Source: Takakia lepidozioides
Lineage: Eukaryota; Streptophyta; Takakiopsida; Takakiales; Takakiaceae
Reading direction: 5' to 3'
Assembly: GCA_030704615.1 (NCBI GenBank)
Contig: CM060732.1
Coordinates: forward strand, 57,145,053-57,209,052
Length of the DNA: 64,000 bases
The position numbers and the translations under genes were made by a program. The notes beneath the pieces were generated by a model. That model was not told the origin of the DNA. It searched no databases and saw only the letters and a list, made by a program, of their open reading frames with translations. Of the stretch, positions 46,621-57,864 are shown piece after piece; positions within the stretch are counted from its first letter, which is position 1; each line of letters begins with the position of its first letter.

Positions 46621-49600
46621 CTACATACACATATAAGATGAGCGCTTTTGCCGGTATCCCCACTTTAATAAGCTCTCACTACAAGACTTGACACGGTGGT
46701 TTGGGAACCTCTCCCCCAGGGCTCCACGGCAATTGGGAGCTCCACAACGACATTCCACGTTCGTACCAAACTCCACATATCTACACACACAAATAGAAGC
46801 CATGCACAGTTTAGGACTGGACATCAAAGCGCAGTTCGCAGGGTGCCCTTGCTTCAGAAACTATCTTCACCAAAGTATCATGGACCACAAGTGATATAAT
46901 ATAATAGGTGTTATTTATGTATAGGTACTATTCCCTGTTACTGCTACATGGTTTTAAGCCTCAGAGGCCCAGAGGACAGAACAGAATCAAGGAAATATAA
47001 GAGCAAGCATAGAGAGAAGAGGAATACTTGTAACCATATGCAAGTGGTTTACCAATGTTTCTTATTGCAAGGGAATAAAAGTACAAGCAAAGAGAGAATC
47101 GGAATACTTGTAATCATATGTAAGTGGTTCACCAACAGCAATGTCTCTTAGCGCAAACACGCCCGCTCTGGTCTCACCATCCACTCGCCTGTTTGTCACA
47201 GAGTAATAATCAAGCAGATAGCCACAGTTAACTGCTCCAATCTGCTACTTTTCTCACTAGCACAACTGCTGCTATGTGCTTTCCGACTATTCCCATCGCT
47301 GACACCTACACGTTGCAACAATGAATGACATGGAAGGTATCATCAAACATATTAACAGTTCAGAGAAAGAGAGAACCATTTTTCAAGTTTGCAATTAGGC
47401 TGACAGCTGTGGTTGAGGTAGCGAGATGCGTTGCCTTTCTTGGTGGCGTCAATTATGAAGTCCTTGCCAATCTCACAGATGTAGAAATTGCAGATACTTT
47501 GCCGCCCCTTCATCTCCCATAGCCGCTTCTCACACATTGCATCATCTATCACTGCAAGTATGATCAGACCCAGTCAGCATGTTTTTCTCTAATTTCTTTC
47601 TACTTATCTCAGGGGCCCAGGTATGATGACCTAAAATGTATGGAGGCTTACCTGTATGAAGTACTCCGTCTTAGCACAACCTTCACGGTTTGATTTGGTA
47701 TTTGGGTTCTCTGGTTCTACTGTCTTGTTCTGCAGTGTCCATGGCCTCCGGCTCTCATGTCCTCTTCTCTCGTTGTTCTACTTTGTCCGTGGGCAGGGCC
47801 TCCCTTGGATATTGTGAAGTTCTCTCTTTCTCTTCCCCACTCTTTGAAGATCTGAAGTGCCATGGGGCCTACCTGCTTGAGGAATTTTACCTTCCAGCGT
47901 TGCCCCATTTCCATACATTCCACCCAAAGCATGTAGAGACAGAAAATTTCTCTTTTCCTGCTGAGGAGACTACGAAATCAGGAAAGGCTAGGGTGTGTTC
48001 CTTATGTACAACCAAAAGTGGAGACAGAACATCCTTTCTTTTACTCCTGCTGAAGATACTGTGAGATCAGTGAAAGACACTGTATCAAGGCAGAAACTGT
48101 CAGCTTTGAGGCCCCAAACTCCTTAGCAGTTTTACCCCATGAGACCCTGCGTGACGAAGGAGCATTTTTGGTCTTGGCATGCTCTATTGGATTCCGCTTG
48201 GAGTTCTACTGTGCTCCATAGGTCCCTGCACCTAATCTTCGTTTCTGCTTCTGTTATAAAGCACCATTTCATTTCCCTTTGGGCCTCCTCAGACATAATT
48301 AACTGCATTCTTTCTTGCTGAGCCCCCAAAAGCTTTCCCAAGACTACCTCATCCTTTGAGCACTCAATAACCTCAGCAGGTACTGTGGTTGTAGCCTAAT
48401 CATGTTTTGGGAAAGTTTATGAATCTTAGTGGAAACTCTGCCAACGTACCTTCCCCAGTGTACTCAATGACAAAGTCGTCCTTTTTTATCAGCTCTGCTG
48501 CTTCTGCTCCCCACCCACAACGCTCTGTCTGGGTCCCAGAACCAGAACTCTTTCGTTAAGTTTTTGTTTAATCCGAAACCACTAACTATTTTTCCCGAGC
48601 TCCATTCAAATGAGCTCAGAAGAACAGACCAACCAAAGCCTAATTGAAAGCATTCTCTTTATACCGTCTCCACACCGTGTATAATAGGCACACGAATGTG
48701 GGTAAGAATGTACTCATAAGATGCTGTTTGCCGTAGCCTTGCATGTGGGTAAGAAAGCTAAGCCAACACACCCATCCTCCTTTTGGGGCTATGGCAAAAC
48801 AACATCTCACTAGTACATTCTACTGTGGGGTTTTCCTTGTTGCACTTTGACCCATGGGCCGTTGGCGCCGGCAGTTCCTTGTTACTTGTGTTTACTTGAC
48901 TCAATTGTGGGGGAGTTTGACCAAAGGTGTCTCATGTCCACTTGCCTTCACTTTGTTTTTTGAAAGAAACTTTACTTGCTAAATGAGGCCGCTTAACTTA
49001 AGAGTATGGACTGCAATACAAACGGAATTACCTTCACCACTTTGAGACGCTTGTCTTTGCGAAAAGGTTTGTTGCAGCACTTGCCAAAGCACTTGCAGTC
49101 TTTGGAACAGCTCATGCTCTGCACCCTATCTCAGCCACGCCCTTCTCACAACCACAACCTCTCCCTCCCTTTGGATGCAATTCTAATCTGTTTCTTGCCG
49201 TCCTATGGTTCTTAAGGTTTTTCTCTTGTAGTTTCCCAAGAAAGAAAACATTTATTAAGAAAACCACAACACACACAGGAAAAACCCAAACTTTGCATGA
49301 AGATGAAGTGCCTGATGCAGGTTAATTGCAAAGCACATTGGTATGAGGATATGTAATCTTGTCAGAAACACAAACTAAACTACACATTTTGGACAAACCT
49401 GCACTCGCAATCATCCGCACAAGTGGCTCCAAGAGAGCCACAATTACATCCCACACCGTCATCGGAGTCATCGCGCTTCTTCTTGATCAAAAACACATCT
49501 TTCTATATGTCAAGGACTTCAACTGAAGGACTCAAAATGCAGATGAAATGGTTGGAAGAAAAATGTGAAGATCTTTTGACCAACCATATGTTGTCCTTAA

Positions 49601-52600
49601 AACAAGGGGTATGAAGTCCTACAGCTCTCTTCCCCCACTTCTATCCCTTTCACAGTGTGATGGGCAGTGCAATCACTCACAGAGCCGCATTTGACGTTTC
49701 CAGCTAGAGAGCTACAGCAGCAGAGCTAGAATGACCTTCTCATACTTCACTAATATTAAGTGAATGCCAGCTCGTACAATACTCAATTCCCTGTAGCCAG
49801 ATTTTCGTCGGCTGTGCACAAGCAAATAGGGCTTGGGTCTCATGTGCCTTGGTTGCCTGAACTCCCAGAACCAGCTCCAAGAAGGTTACTATTATCCCAC
49901 AGAACCATGCCACAAAGTCTAGGGACAGTACCTCTCTTCTGCCCAGCCATGCTAAACCATTGTTGGCATTACACAATCAACCTGGTTTGGGGATTCATAC
50001 CACTAAAAAATGGTTGTCTCACTGTCATACTGCAGTGGAGATTTTCTTCCCTATGGCGTCAGTGTTATATTTAACGAAAGAGGACAATGAACAACTACTG
50101 ACACCCTCCCCTCTGTCCATAAGATGGCTACAGGAAAGGATTTACAAAGTTAGAGAACTCTGTTTGATGGCGTAAATATTACAACTGATCATACTCTCTC
50201 TCCCTCACATTCCTCCCTTTCCAAGCATGAACAAGTTGTACAACATGGCATAACAAGGAGGATACTTCGCCGAATAGAAAAGTAAGGAGGAGGCTCCTTG
50301 TCATTGTCCATCACCTCCTTGATGAACTCCGGGGTTATGCTGAAATCTTGCCATTCATCTGGCAGTGGCAAGCACCGAAATATTCCCTGCATTAATACCC
50401 ATGAGTCAGAGACCTGGAATCCTATCTTTGGATCCAAGCTGGGGCCTAGTAGTAGTGCTTCACAGACAAATAATTGAATTCATCAAGTAAACACAGCCAG
50501 TGAACAAGATGTTGAATGGTCGTGCTCAGGGTATCTATCCATCATCCCTTTACCATGTTACCTTCCTTGGCCAACTTTCCATTAGGCTCCCACATCTACA
50601 GAGGGGCCTCATAAATCTAACTGAGACAGTGAACTGCATTTTGAAAATTACATGACCAATTGTTGCTGTGTAGTTACTATTCATAAAATTACTTGGCACT
50701 TCCAAGGGCCCTCGCAATATCCACCCGCCTCAGGTTGTCATGGCTGCAGTTGGCAAATATCTTCCTTACGTCTAGTATCTGATTCGGCCAAAAGATCAAA
50801 GTCCATTGAAGAAAACAAGGTGTTGGAACTACAGAAGATCAAGCACAGATATATTGATAGGCATGGTATGTTTACAAACGAAGGCACATAATTTTGTAGC
50901 TAAGCAGAGAGGGGCGTTTACGGTTTTGTTGTCATCAAGTGTAATATGAGTGTGCATAGATAGTTGTGAAATTCTCATCTGGGCCTCCAATGCAATGGAG
51001 GGGTATTAATGTGCCAAGGAAAGAGTGGAATCAAGAAAGTGACCGCATACAAGTACTGCCAAAAAGGACTGATGACAAACCTGAGCATTCCATGTGGGCC
51101 GCTTGAGCTGCATAATATGAGAGAGATGCACCAACCACTCTTCTGTGTCAGCACACCAACCCCTGTGCGGGTCAAAACTATCCCTCACTATACCCTTTTC
51201 TCACTTCCCCCTCTCTGCTCACCCTCCACAATTTCCTCTCCTTCCCTCCCTCCCTCCCTTGCCAACAAAGATAACACTGGAAATAACAGCAATGAACAAG
51301 GATGCAATCCACACAAAGTCATGAAGAACCCGAGAGTGTTCAACAGCCTAATCTCAAGATAATCCTTCAGATTGAAGGAAAGATAAAGAGAAGACACTAG
51401 ACCTGATTCTCTAGCTTCCAAGAAGCTGCATGGCGCCAGCAGATTGCCCAGCCAGGTTTGTCCCTGTTTAGGGTGGTATACTCAGGCCAGGGACTGCAAT
51501 TCTTGTGGACTGCTATGGGACATTGCTGACAACGCCATAGCCTAGCTCCCCGGCTGTCTCCACATGCATAGCAGACCTGCAATCCCCAAATGAGCTATGA
51601 CCAATACGCTATGAGACAAAGTACTCAAGAAGGGATAATAAGTCTGTTGAAAGGAGGAATAAGCCAGAGAAAAAGAAAAAGCAAATTGTTTTATGATGTA
51701 CCAGAACAGAAAACTTCCGAAAACACCAACTGACACCGGAAGACTAGGGCCTAATCAAGCCAAGGAGCCAAACACTTTTGACCCTCAAAGCTGAAAGCCT
51801 CTGCCAAAGAGTGGAAGGAAGAAGGAAGAAATTTATCACATCCTCGGAAGGCCCAGACAGACACAGAATGGATTGGAAGGCTGGACACACATAGGGAGAC
51901 AGAAAGACTTGCATGTTGAGGACAGATGAGCTCCCCATTGCGGCGCCAGGAGGAAAGATGAAGCCCATGGGAACAAGACCAGTGGAAGACATGGTTACAG
52001 TCGCCACGAGAGCAAGCCACCATCTGGCCTAGTGGCACAGATCCCTTGCACTTGAAGCAGATCCCCTGGAGCTCCCAGACATATGTCAAGGCATCCCCTC
52101 TTTCAGTTATGACCCTAAAGCTGTAGCAGCAACTTTTGTTATGCTTGTCCATTACAAATTCGCATGCTGTGTTTGAGCAGCTAACTTACCATGCAGAGCA
52201 ACAAATCATGCGGAGTACATGTCTACTCCTACTGGCCATCCCTCAATGGGGCTTCTTTAGCCAAGGATTTGACTGCTTAAGTGAGGGTCCTAGGTGAATT
52301 GGATGCTAACCAATTCACATCGGATGTGACATTTCTGTAAGCAGCAAATCCAGTAAGTCAGAGTAGCAAGGAATCACCACCCAGCAGCCAATAGCACAAA
52401 GAAGCCAAGTGTTCAGAGAGAAACATAGGCCAAGATACAGAAGGGAATTAGAGTGGGGAGAAGATTTTACCACACGTCCATTGACAGGACTGGATAAAAG
52501 ATGGTCATCAAGGCCAGACTTTGATGGATTGGGCCTGCCAGTGGCCTTATTCATCTCATGTCTTTTCCTTTTCCCCTTTTTCTGGGCTTCCCTTTCTTTC

Positions 52601-55362
52601 TCTGTGCAGCCAAAAAGCTGCCATTCCTGACCTCCATATCCCACGCCTATGTTACCACTGGTCTCACCCCTCTTGGCGGATTCCTCGATAGCTCTTTCAC
52701 TAGGATTGAAATGGTCTGTCCCTTCCCCTTCATTATGGGCAGAATAACTTTGGTCCAAGGGCCTCTCTTCCCTCTCTCTTAATGTGCACTGCTCTCCAAA
52801 AATAGATTCCATACTCAAATTATGCGTTTCTTCTATCTTGGAGACGTTCTCCACAAAGGGAATGCCCTCTTCATCACTGCATGCAACAACCACCTGGCAT
52901 ATGGATCCAGGGGCTATCCTTTGATCGTCTGTGTGGTCCTTCCTTCTCTCAAATGAAACCTTCGATGTTTTGTGAACACTTGAACATACAAAATACTTTT
53001 CAGTCTCCTCCCTGTTAGAATGGGAGCGAGTGCTTTCCACCAAGGAGGTGCCTTCCCTCTCTCCAGCACTTGACCTATCCTCCAACCTAGACGACCTCCG
53101 AATGCTTTGTAAGAGAGGAGTAAATGTTGTGTATTCTCCCTTTTCCTGAGCAATACAGGCACCAATCTTCAATGATGGAGCTTCCTCTCTATCTGGATCA
53201 ATGTCATACTTGTGGCTTGCCCAAGCCACTGTCCTTGAACCCTTCCTTTTACCTGAAAGAAACCGCTTCCTTGGTGTTTGTCCAATATTTTTCAGACAAA
53301 CACCTGACTTCTCTCTGTTACCAACAGCACAGTTACCTTCCTTCAGAACAAAGACTCCCCTCTCTCCCATCCTTTTGGACTCCATACCTGGCAAGGGATT
53401 TTTCCTAGTCCTCAAACAAAGCCCATAGCCTTTTGGTGCCTCTCCTCCTTGCTCAACACATGCCCCAACCTCTAAGGTTTGAATTGCCTTCTCTCCACCA
53501 CTAGAGTCATTCCATTGGACCTGTGTCTCCATTTCACTTACTGATTTACCAATGTAACATGAGCTCTTCCGCTGTGCTTGGCAATCAAGACAAAAACAAA
53601 CTTCCAAAGAAGCAATATCCCTCCTTCTAACACCAAGCCCAATACTCAGATTTCCTGTGTTTCCCACAGACACAGAACTTGTTGCCTTCCTAAACAGGCA
53701 ACACCCAGCATTTTGTATCTTTTCCTTTGTCAGCATTCCCTCTCTGCCAGAACCAGACCTCTTCGGCCCTTGTTGAACATCACAGGCACTACTCTTCGGT
53801 GAGGAGATCACCTTGTCACCCATGCTGGAGCCAAGAAAATTTTGTTTCTGTCCTGCTTGAGGAATTGTTCCTTCACTCCTCAGGTAATGGCCAGATCTAT
53901 TCAGAACTCCTTCGATAGGAAAGCCACTAGCCTCCACTAGTGGTAATCTTGTCATTCCCGCACTTGACTGATTCACTGGACACATTACCTTTTCCACAAG
54001 AATAGTAGATCCCTCTTGTGCATGCCTCCTCATGTGAAGACTTGAGCCTTTTGTCTCATGTCTCTGGCAACCCTCTTTGATTTCTGCATTCAAAAACCAG
54101 AAACTCTTTGGGGAAAATCGGCCATTTCTACCTCTTACTTTCCGTTTCCTCTTCAGCACCGGATTCCAGGTGCTTGCACACAACTTATGAGCCAAGATTG
54201 CAGGTTGAACTGGGAACACATTTTCTCCCTCACCTCTTTGATGTTCTCCATCTTCTGTATGCAAACCATTATGCAACTGTTCACCATATACATTGCTTCC
54301 TTCGAGAAATTCAAAGGATGGGAAAACATTATTCAGAAATTGTTGCCCTTCAACAAGACCTCTCATACTACTAGCTCCATGACATAGATGCATCTGCTCT
54401 GATATTGGTGATGTGGGTGTGGTTTTCCCTGCGTATTGCTCTTGCGTAAACATGGTATGATGCACAGGCAACCCACCCAAAGGTAGCTCTCTATTACCCT
54501 GTGAAAAGTATGTATCTTTATCCAAGTTTTCAACTTCATCCACCACAGGTGTATTCTCCTGAAGTTTCAAAGCCCTGGATTCCCCAGAGCCTGCAGCTGT
54601 TCGTCCATAGTTGTTCTTTGTTTCCTCTTTCTCCTCAGCACCTCCTGTAACATCTGATGCATAGTACAGAGGGCCTGAACCTTCTTCTTGCCAGCCCAAC
54701 CTTGCTCCTCCGCCCATCTCTGTGTCCAAGTACACCTGTGGCTCCAAGAATAAGGGCACAGACATTGAGTCCTCTTCTGAGCTCAACTCACTACATTGAT
54801 TGTGTACATGCCTCATTCCTTCTCCAAGAACCCTATTCGGCTCTGCCTCTGAGTCTGTTGCCACAATGGAGGCTGGTACGACTCCCTCTGAAACTCCACC
54901 CTCCGCACATGACTCATCATCATTCCTGTTGTTGCACCTTTCTGCTGTCGCTTGCATGAGTTGGCCAACCCCTTCACCTCCATCTTTTGGGCTTGAAAAG
55001 GTTGCTTCTTTCACTCTCATGGCCCCTTCAGCTTCCTTCTCTAGCACATGCCTTTGAAGGCCACCATTTTGTGAAACTAACTCAAAGTCATTTGCTAGAT
55101 TGCTTTGAACCGCCCTGTTTGTCCGCTTTGGCAGCCGACCCTTTTCTTCCTCTCTCTCCTCCCTTTCACGAAGATTTGAAATATCATTTGCAACCCATAC
55201 TGTATTTGGATTGAATGCTGAGGGTGCTGGAGGTCTGTCTCCATTGCTTGCATGCCAGCCGACACCTACCTTGGAGATTTCTGGGGCGTCATGAACCTCC
55301 CTTCCTTCCTCTCTCCTCAGTCCACAGCAAGGAATCTCCAATCGCTTCCTCTCCACAGTCAT
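46621..55362 (-). CDS. ASHR3: PHD-SET histone methyltransferase, ASHR3/SDG4-like
   Basis: Trithorax/ASH1-class lysine methyltransferase of histone H3, acting in the nucleus. Ten exons join in frame (about 1371 aa): 55362-52439, 52120-51913, 51576-51403, 50386-50266, 49498-49399, 49125-49032, 48528-48450, 47551-47377, 47188-47108, 46780-46621. Domains: a polar Ser/Glu/Arg-rich N-terminus (1-970), a PHD-like finger ending ICPQH, and a second half-finger (CYACGD..WRCQQCPIAVHKNC..ICWRH). Then come AWS cysteines (GVGCNCGSLG..DDCECR, SCSKDCKCFGKCC), SET (CGWGAEAAE, EYTGEV, ASRYLNHSCQPNC, GEPLTYDY) and post-SET (VECRCGAPNC). Catalytic and cofactor motifs are intact. From the PHD onward it aligns with Arabidopsis ASHR3 (about 497 aa), with shared blocks such as RRN.., FLIKKKRD and EKRLWEMK. 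The exon 1/2 junction is the least certain; 52471/52065 also keeps frame. The exon 2/3 intron appears to be GC-AG. Confidence 0.9.
46996..47155. repeat. 80 bp tandem duplication across a SET exon end
   Basis: GGAATACTTGTAA.CATATG.AAGTGGTT.ACCAA occurs at 47021 and again exactly 80 bp later at 47101, with AAGC.[A]AGAGAGA upstream in both. The second unit contains the last 40 or so bases of the exon 47188-47108 and its donor. The first unit lies in the following intron and holds a diverged copy of the same exon end and donor. Confidence 0.85.
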
Positions 55363-57864
55363 TTGATGTTTTTCCTTCCCTTCTTTTTCCTAAATTCCAC
55401 AGTCACCAATTTGATCACTTGGTAAAGACCCCAACCACCTGCACCTAAAGATGGAACTCCTCCTAAGCCAGAAAAGAAGCCAAGAGAAAACGATCTTGGT
55501 AAGAGCACTGCAAAATTTGCTCTGTCTTCCTCGTACTCTGTACAAACAAGTCATGTTTTCTTGTATGACGTCAATGCCAGCGCTTCAATCACCATCAATT
55601 CCGCATTACTGGCTGTCATCAGCTGTGGTCACCAGCTATAGAAATTCCAGGCTGAGTTGCATATGATTCGCCCTGGTAGGTTAATACCATAAGAGTACTA
55701 TGCATCGAGGGCAACGCGAGAAACATTCGCAGGATAAAGCCAATAGGTGCGACATTTTGCCTCAATTAGGGCAAGCTGAAGCTCGACACCAATCAACACT
55801 GAGCCTCATGAACAAGGAGGACTGTAGTACTTGCTAAGTTTTTCGGATAGCACCACTTACAATGGCTGGGCACTGTCCAAACTAAGAGGAAGCTGTCTAC
55901 CGCGATAACATCAGTTAAACCGGCACCCCAATAGTCGAGCACGCCCTTCGGCCATGGTAGTTGTCTCTCGCCATCTCTCCCACTGGCTGAAGATCAGCTA
56001 AATCAGGGGTTGCATGAGCTGTGCTTGCATAATTTCGCTCTATGACCAAATAATCAGATCAGCAGTAAGGTGAAATCCAATCACTCCAGCTACACCAATC
56101 TTCTCGACGGAGCAACAGAATCTGGAGAATGACATTGATAAATCCTACCAAAGACATGCTCCATCTAATTCCCTCCTCACAGAAAGGACCTCAGAAAGAC
56201 ACCTGCATCGTTGTCTCCTCCATAGGCTGTCTTGTGTTCAGCGTCGGCATACATTTTTGTAGGTCCCTCCGTTCCTCCTTTCCACGGTAATCCTAAAACC
56301 CAATGTGGAACTAAAACCGCAACATCGAGTGAGATTCTTAAATTTAATATTGCATTAACCCTTCCAAATGCAGTGCTGCCTTTCCACCTCTCCAAATAAG
56401 AACACCTTCTAAATTCCAGTCGAAAGTTAACTTCAAGCATTACCAGTACACATTCTTCAACCCAATGTCAACCGTGCTCACTAGGATCCACTGAACTTCA
56501 CATCTCCCTCTCACTCTCTCTCTCAACTCTTCAACCACACACTCCGAAAATGTAAACCCACAATGAAGATAGAATCCATTGAGCACTACAACTTTCCCTC
56601 TTTCTCCCACTGTTTCTCTCTGCGATTGCAGAACAGGCAACTGCCCACGTAAAAACAGCTGGGGCTAGCAAAGCTTGGCTCTTACAGAACCAAATGAACA
56701 GTAGGTTCTACGATAACATTCAGAGTTGTCTCCTCTCTTCTCATGTCTCCTCTTCTCTCCCGACACTGACAGTCAGATTGCAAGAAACTTCTGCGAATTT
56801 GGCAGTGTGAAATTCTGACCTCCATGCAGTCTCCTCGCTTTGTCACGAGTGCCCGCTTTCCGAGTGTCGGTATCGGTGCTGTGACGGGTGATCTTGAACT
56901 TTCCGGCGTTCACCCAACGGCCAGTTCCCCCAGTAGGGTAGGCGTGGAAGCTGGATCATTTTCATCCATCGCAGATGGGATGTTCTGAAGTATCCCAAAG
57001 AAGTATTGACGCGGTCAGAAATGAGTCCTGAAGAGAAAGAGAGAGTGTGTGTGTGTGAGTTTGTGTATGTCATAAGACTCCACAGTTCAGGAGTTCAACT
57101 GGTTTCTCAAAGAATTCCAAGGAAATGTTGAAAGAGATTTGCTTAATCTGAGAAGTACTTCCACGAGTGGAACAATAAACAGACAATAAACAAAGCTGCT
57201 GGTGTATGTGAGAAGGAGATGCCATGAGTGATATCCAGACATGCACAATCCACCTTAACTTAATTGCAGGTGCATATTTTAGAACCAAGCCTGAAATCGA
57301 GGAATCAGCGCACACTACGGAAGGCCACTGAATTCCTTCCTTCGAAGGGAATATCTCAATACCAAGCAAAACATTACATTTCTGTTACATTTCACTAGTT
57401 GGGATATCAAGGCTGCAATGCTGATAACATCTCTACATCTCACACAACAGCTGCCTCACTGTGGAAGAATTTCTTGACTACACAAAATCATGTCATTCAA
57501 TGGACCTTTGAATGGACCAGGGATCAAGTAAAGGTTGCTGGTAGAACAAAATGAGAAGAGAGGAAATAAGGCTTGCACTTAGCCCTTCACCTGTGTAAGA
57601 CACCCATAACAATGAGAAAGAATAATGTTGCCTACCGCACCTTCCAGAACCCTTCTCTATCCTTGGTAATACTAGGGCGTGCTAGGACAAAAAAAATCTC
57701 CAAGGCCCAGTAAAGAGCACCTGATTCCATCAGCAAATAGTTCTGATGGTGTAAAACCTAGCAGACCTACAATGCAGCCATATTGGCTCTGTGAGGCCCA
57801 ATTATAAGGTAACAAGTTACAACTAACCAAAACTAAAACAGATTGGAATAGCTAAGTGGCTTAA
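55363..57864. other. Intergenic: methyltransferase promoter and SUN gene 3' flank
   Basis: Two minus-strand frames of 66 and 87 codons (56640-56440 and 56440-56177) are unrecognised and could be leader sequence of the methyltransferase gene. A CT-rich stretch at 56505-56530 and a GTGTGTGTGTG run at about 57046 are the only patterns. No gene is supported. Confidence 0.4.

Noticed and set aside
47690-48064. Plus-strand 124-codon frame inside the methyltransferase intron
   Set aside because: No domain and the wrong strand for the host gene. Probably chance.
52409-55448. Several plus-strand frames of 70-110 codons
   Set aside because: They are antisense to the large exon of the methyltransferase gene and carry no domain.
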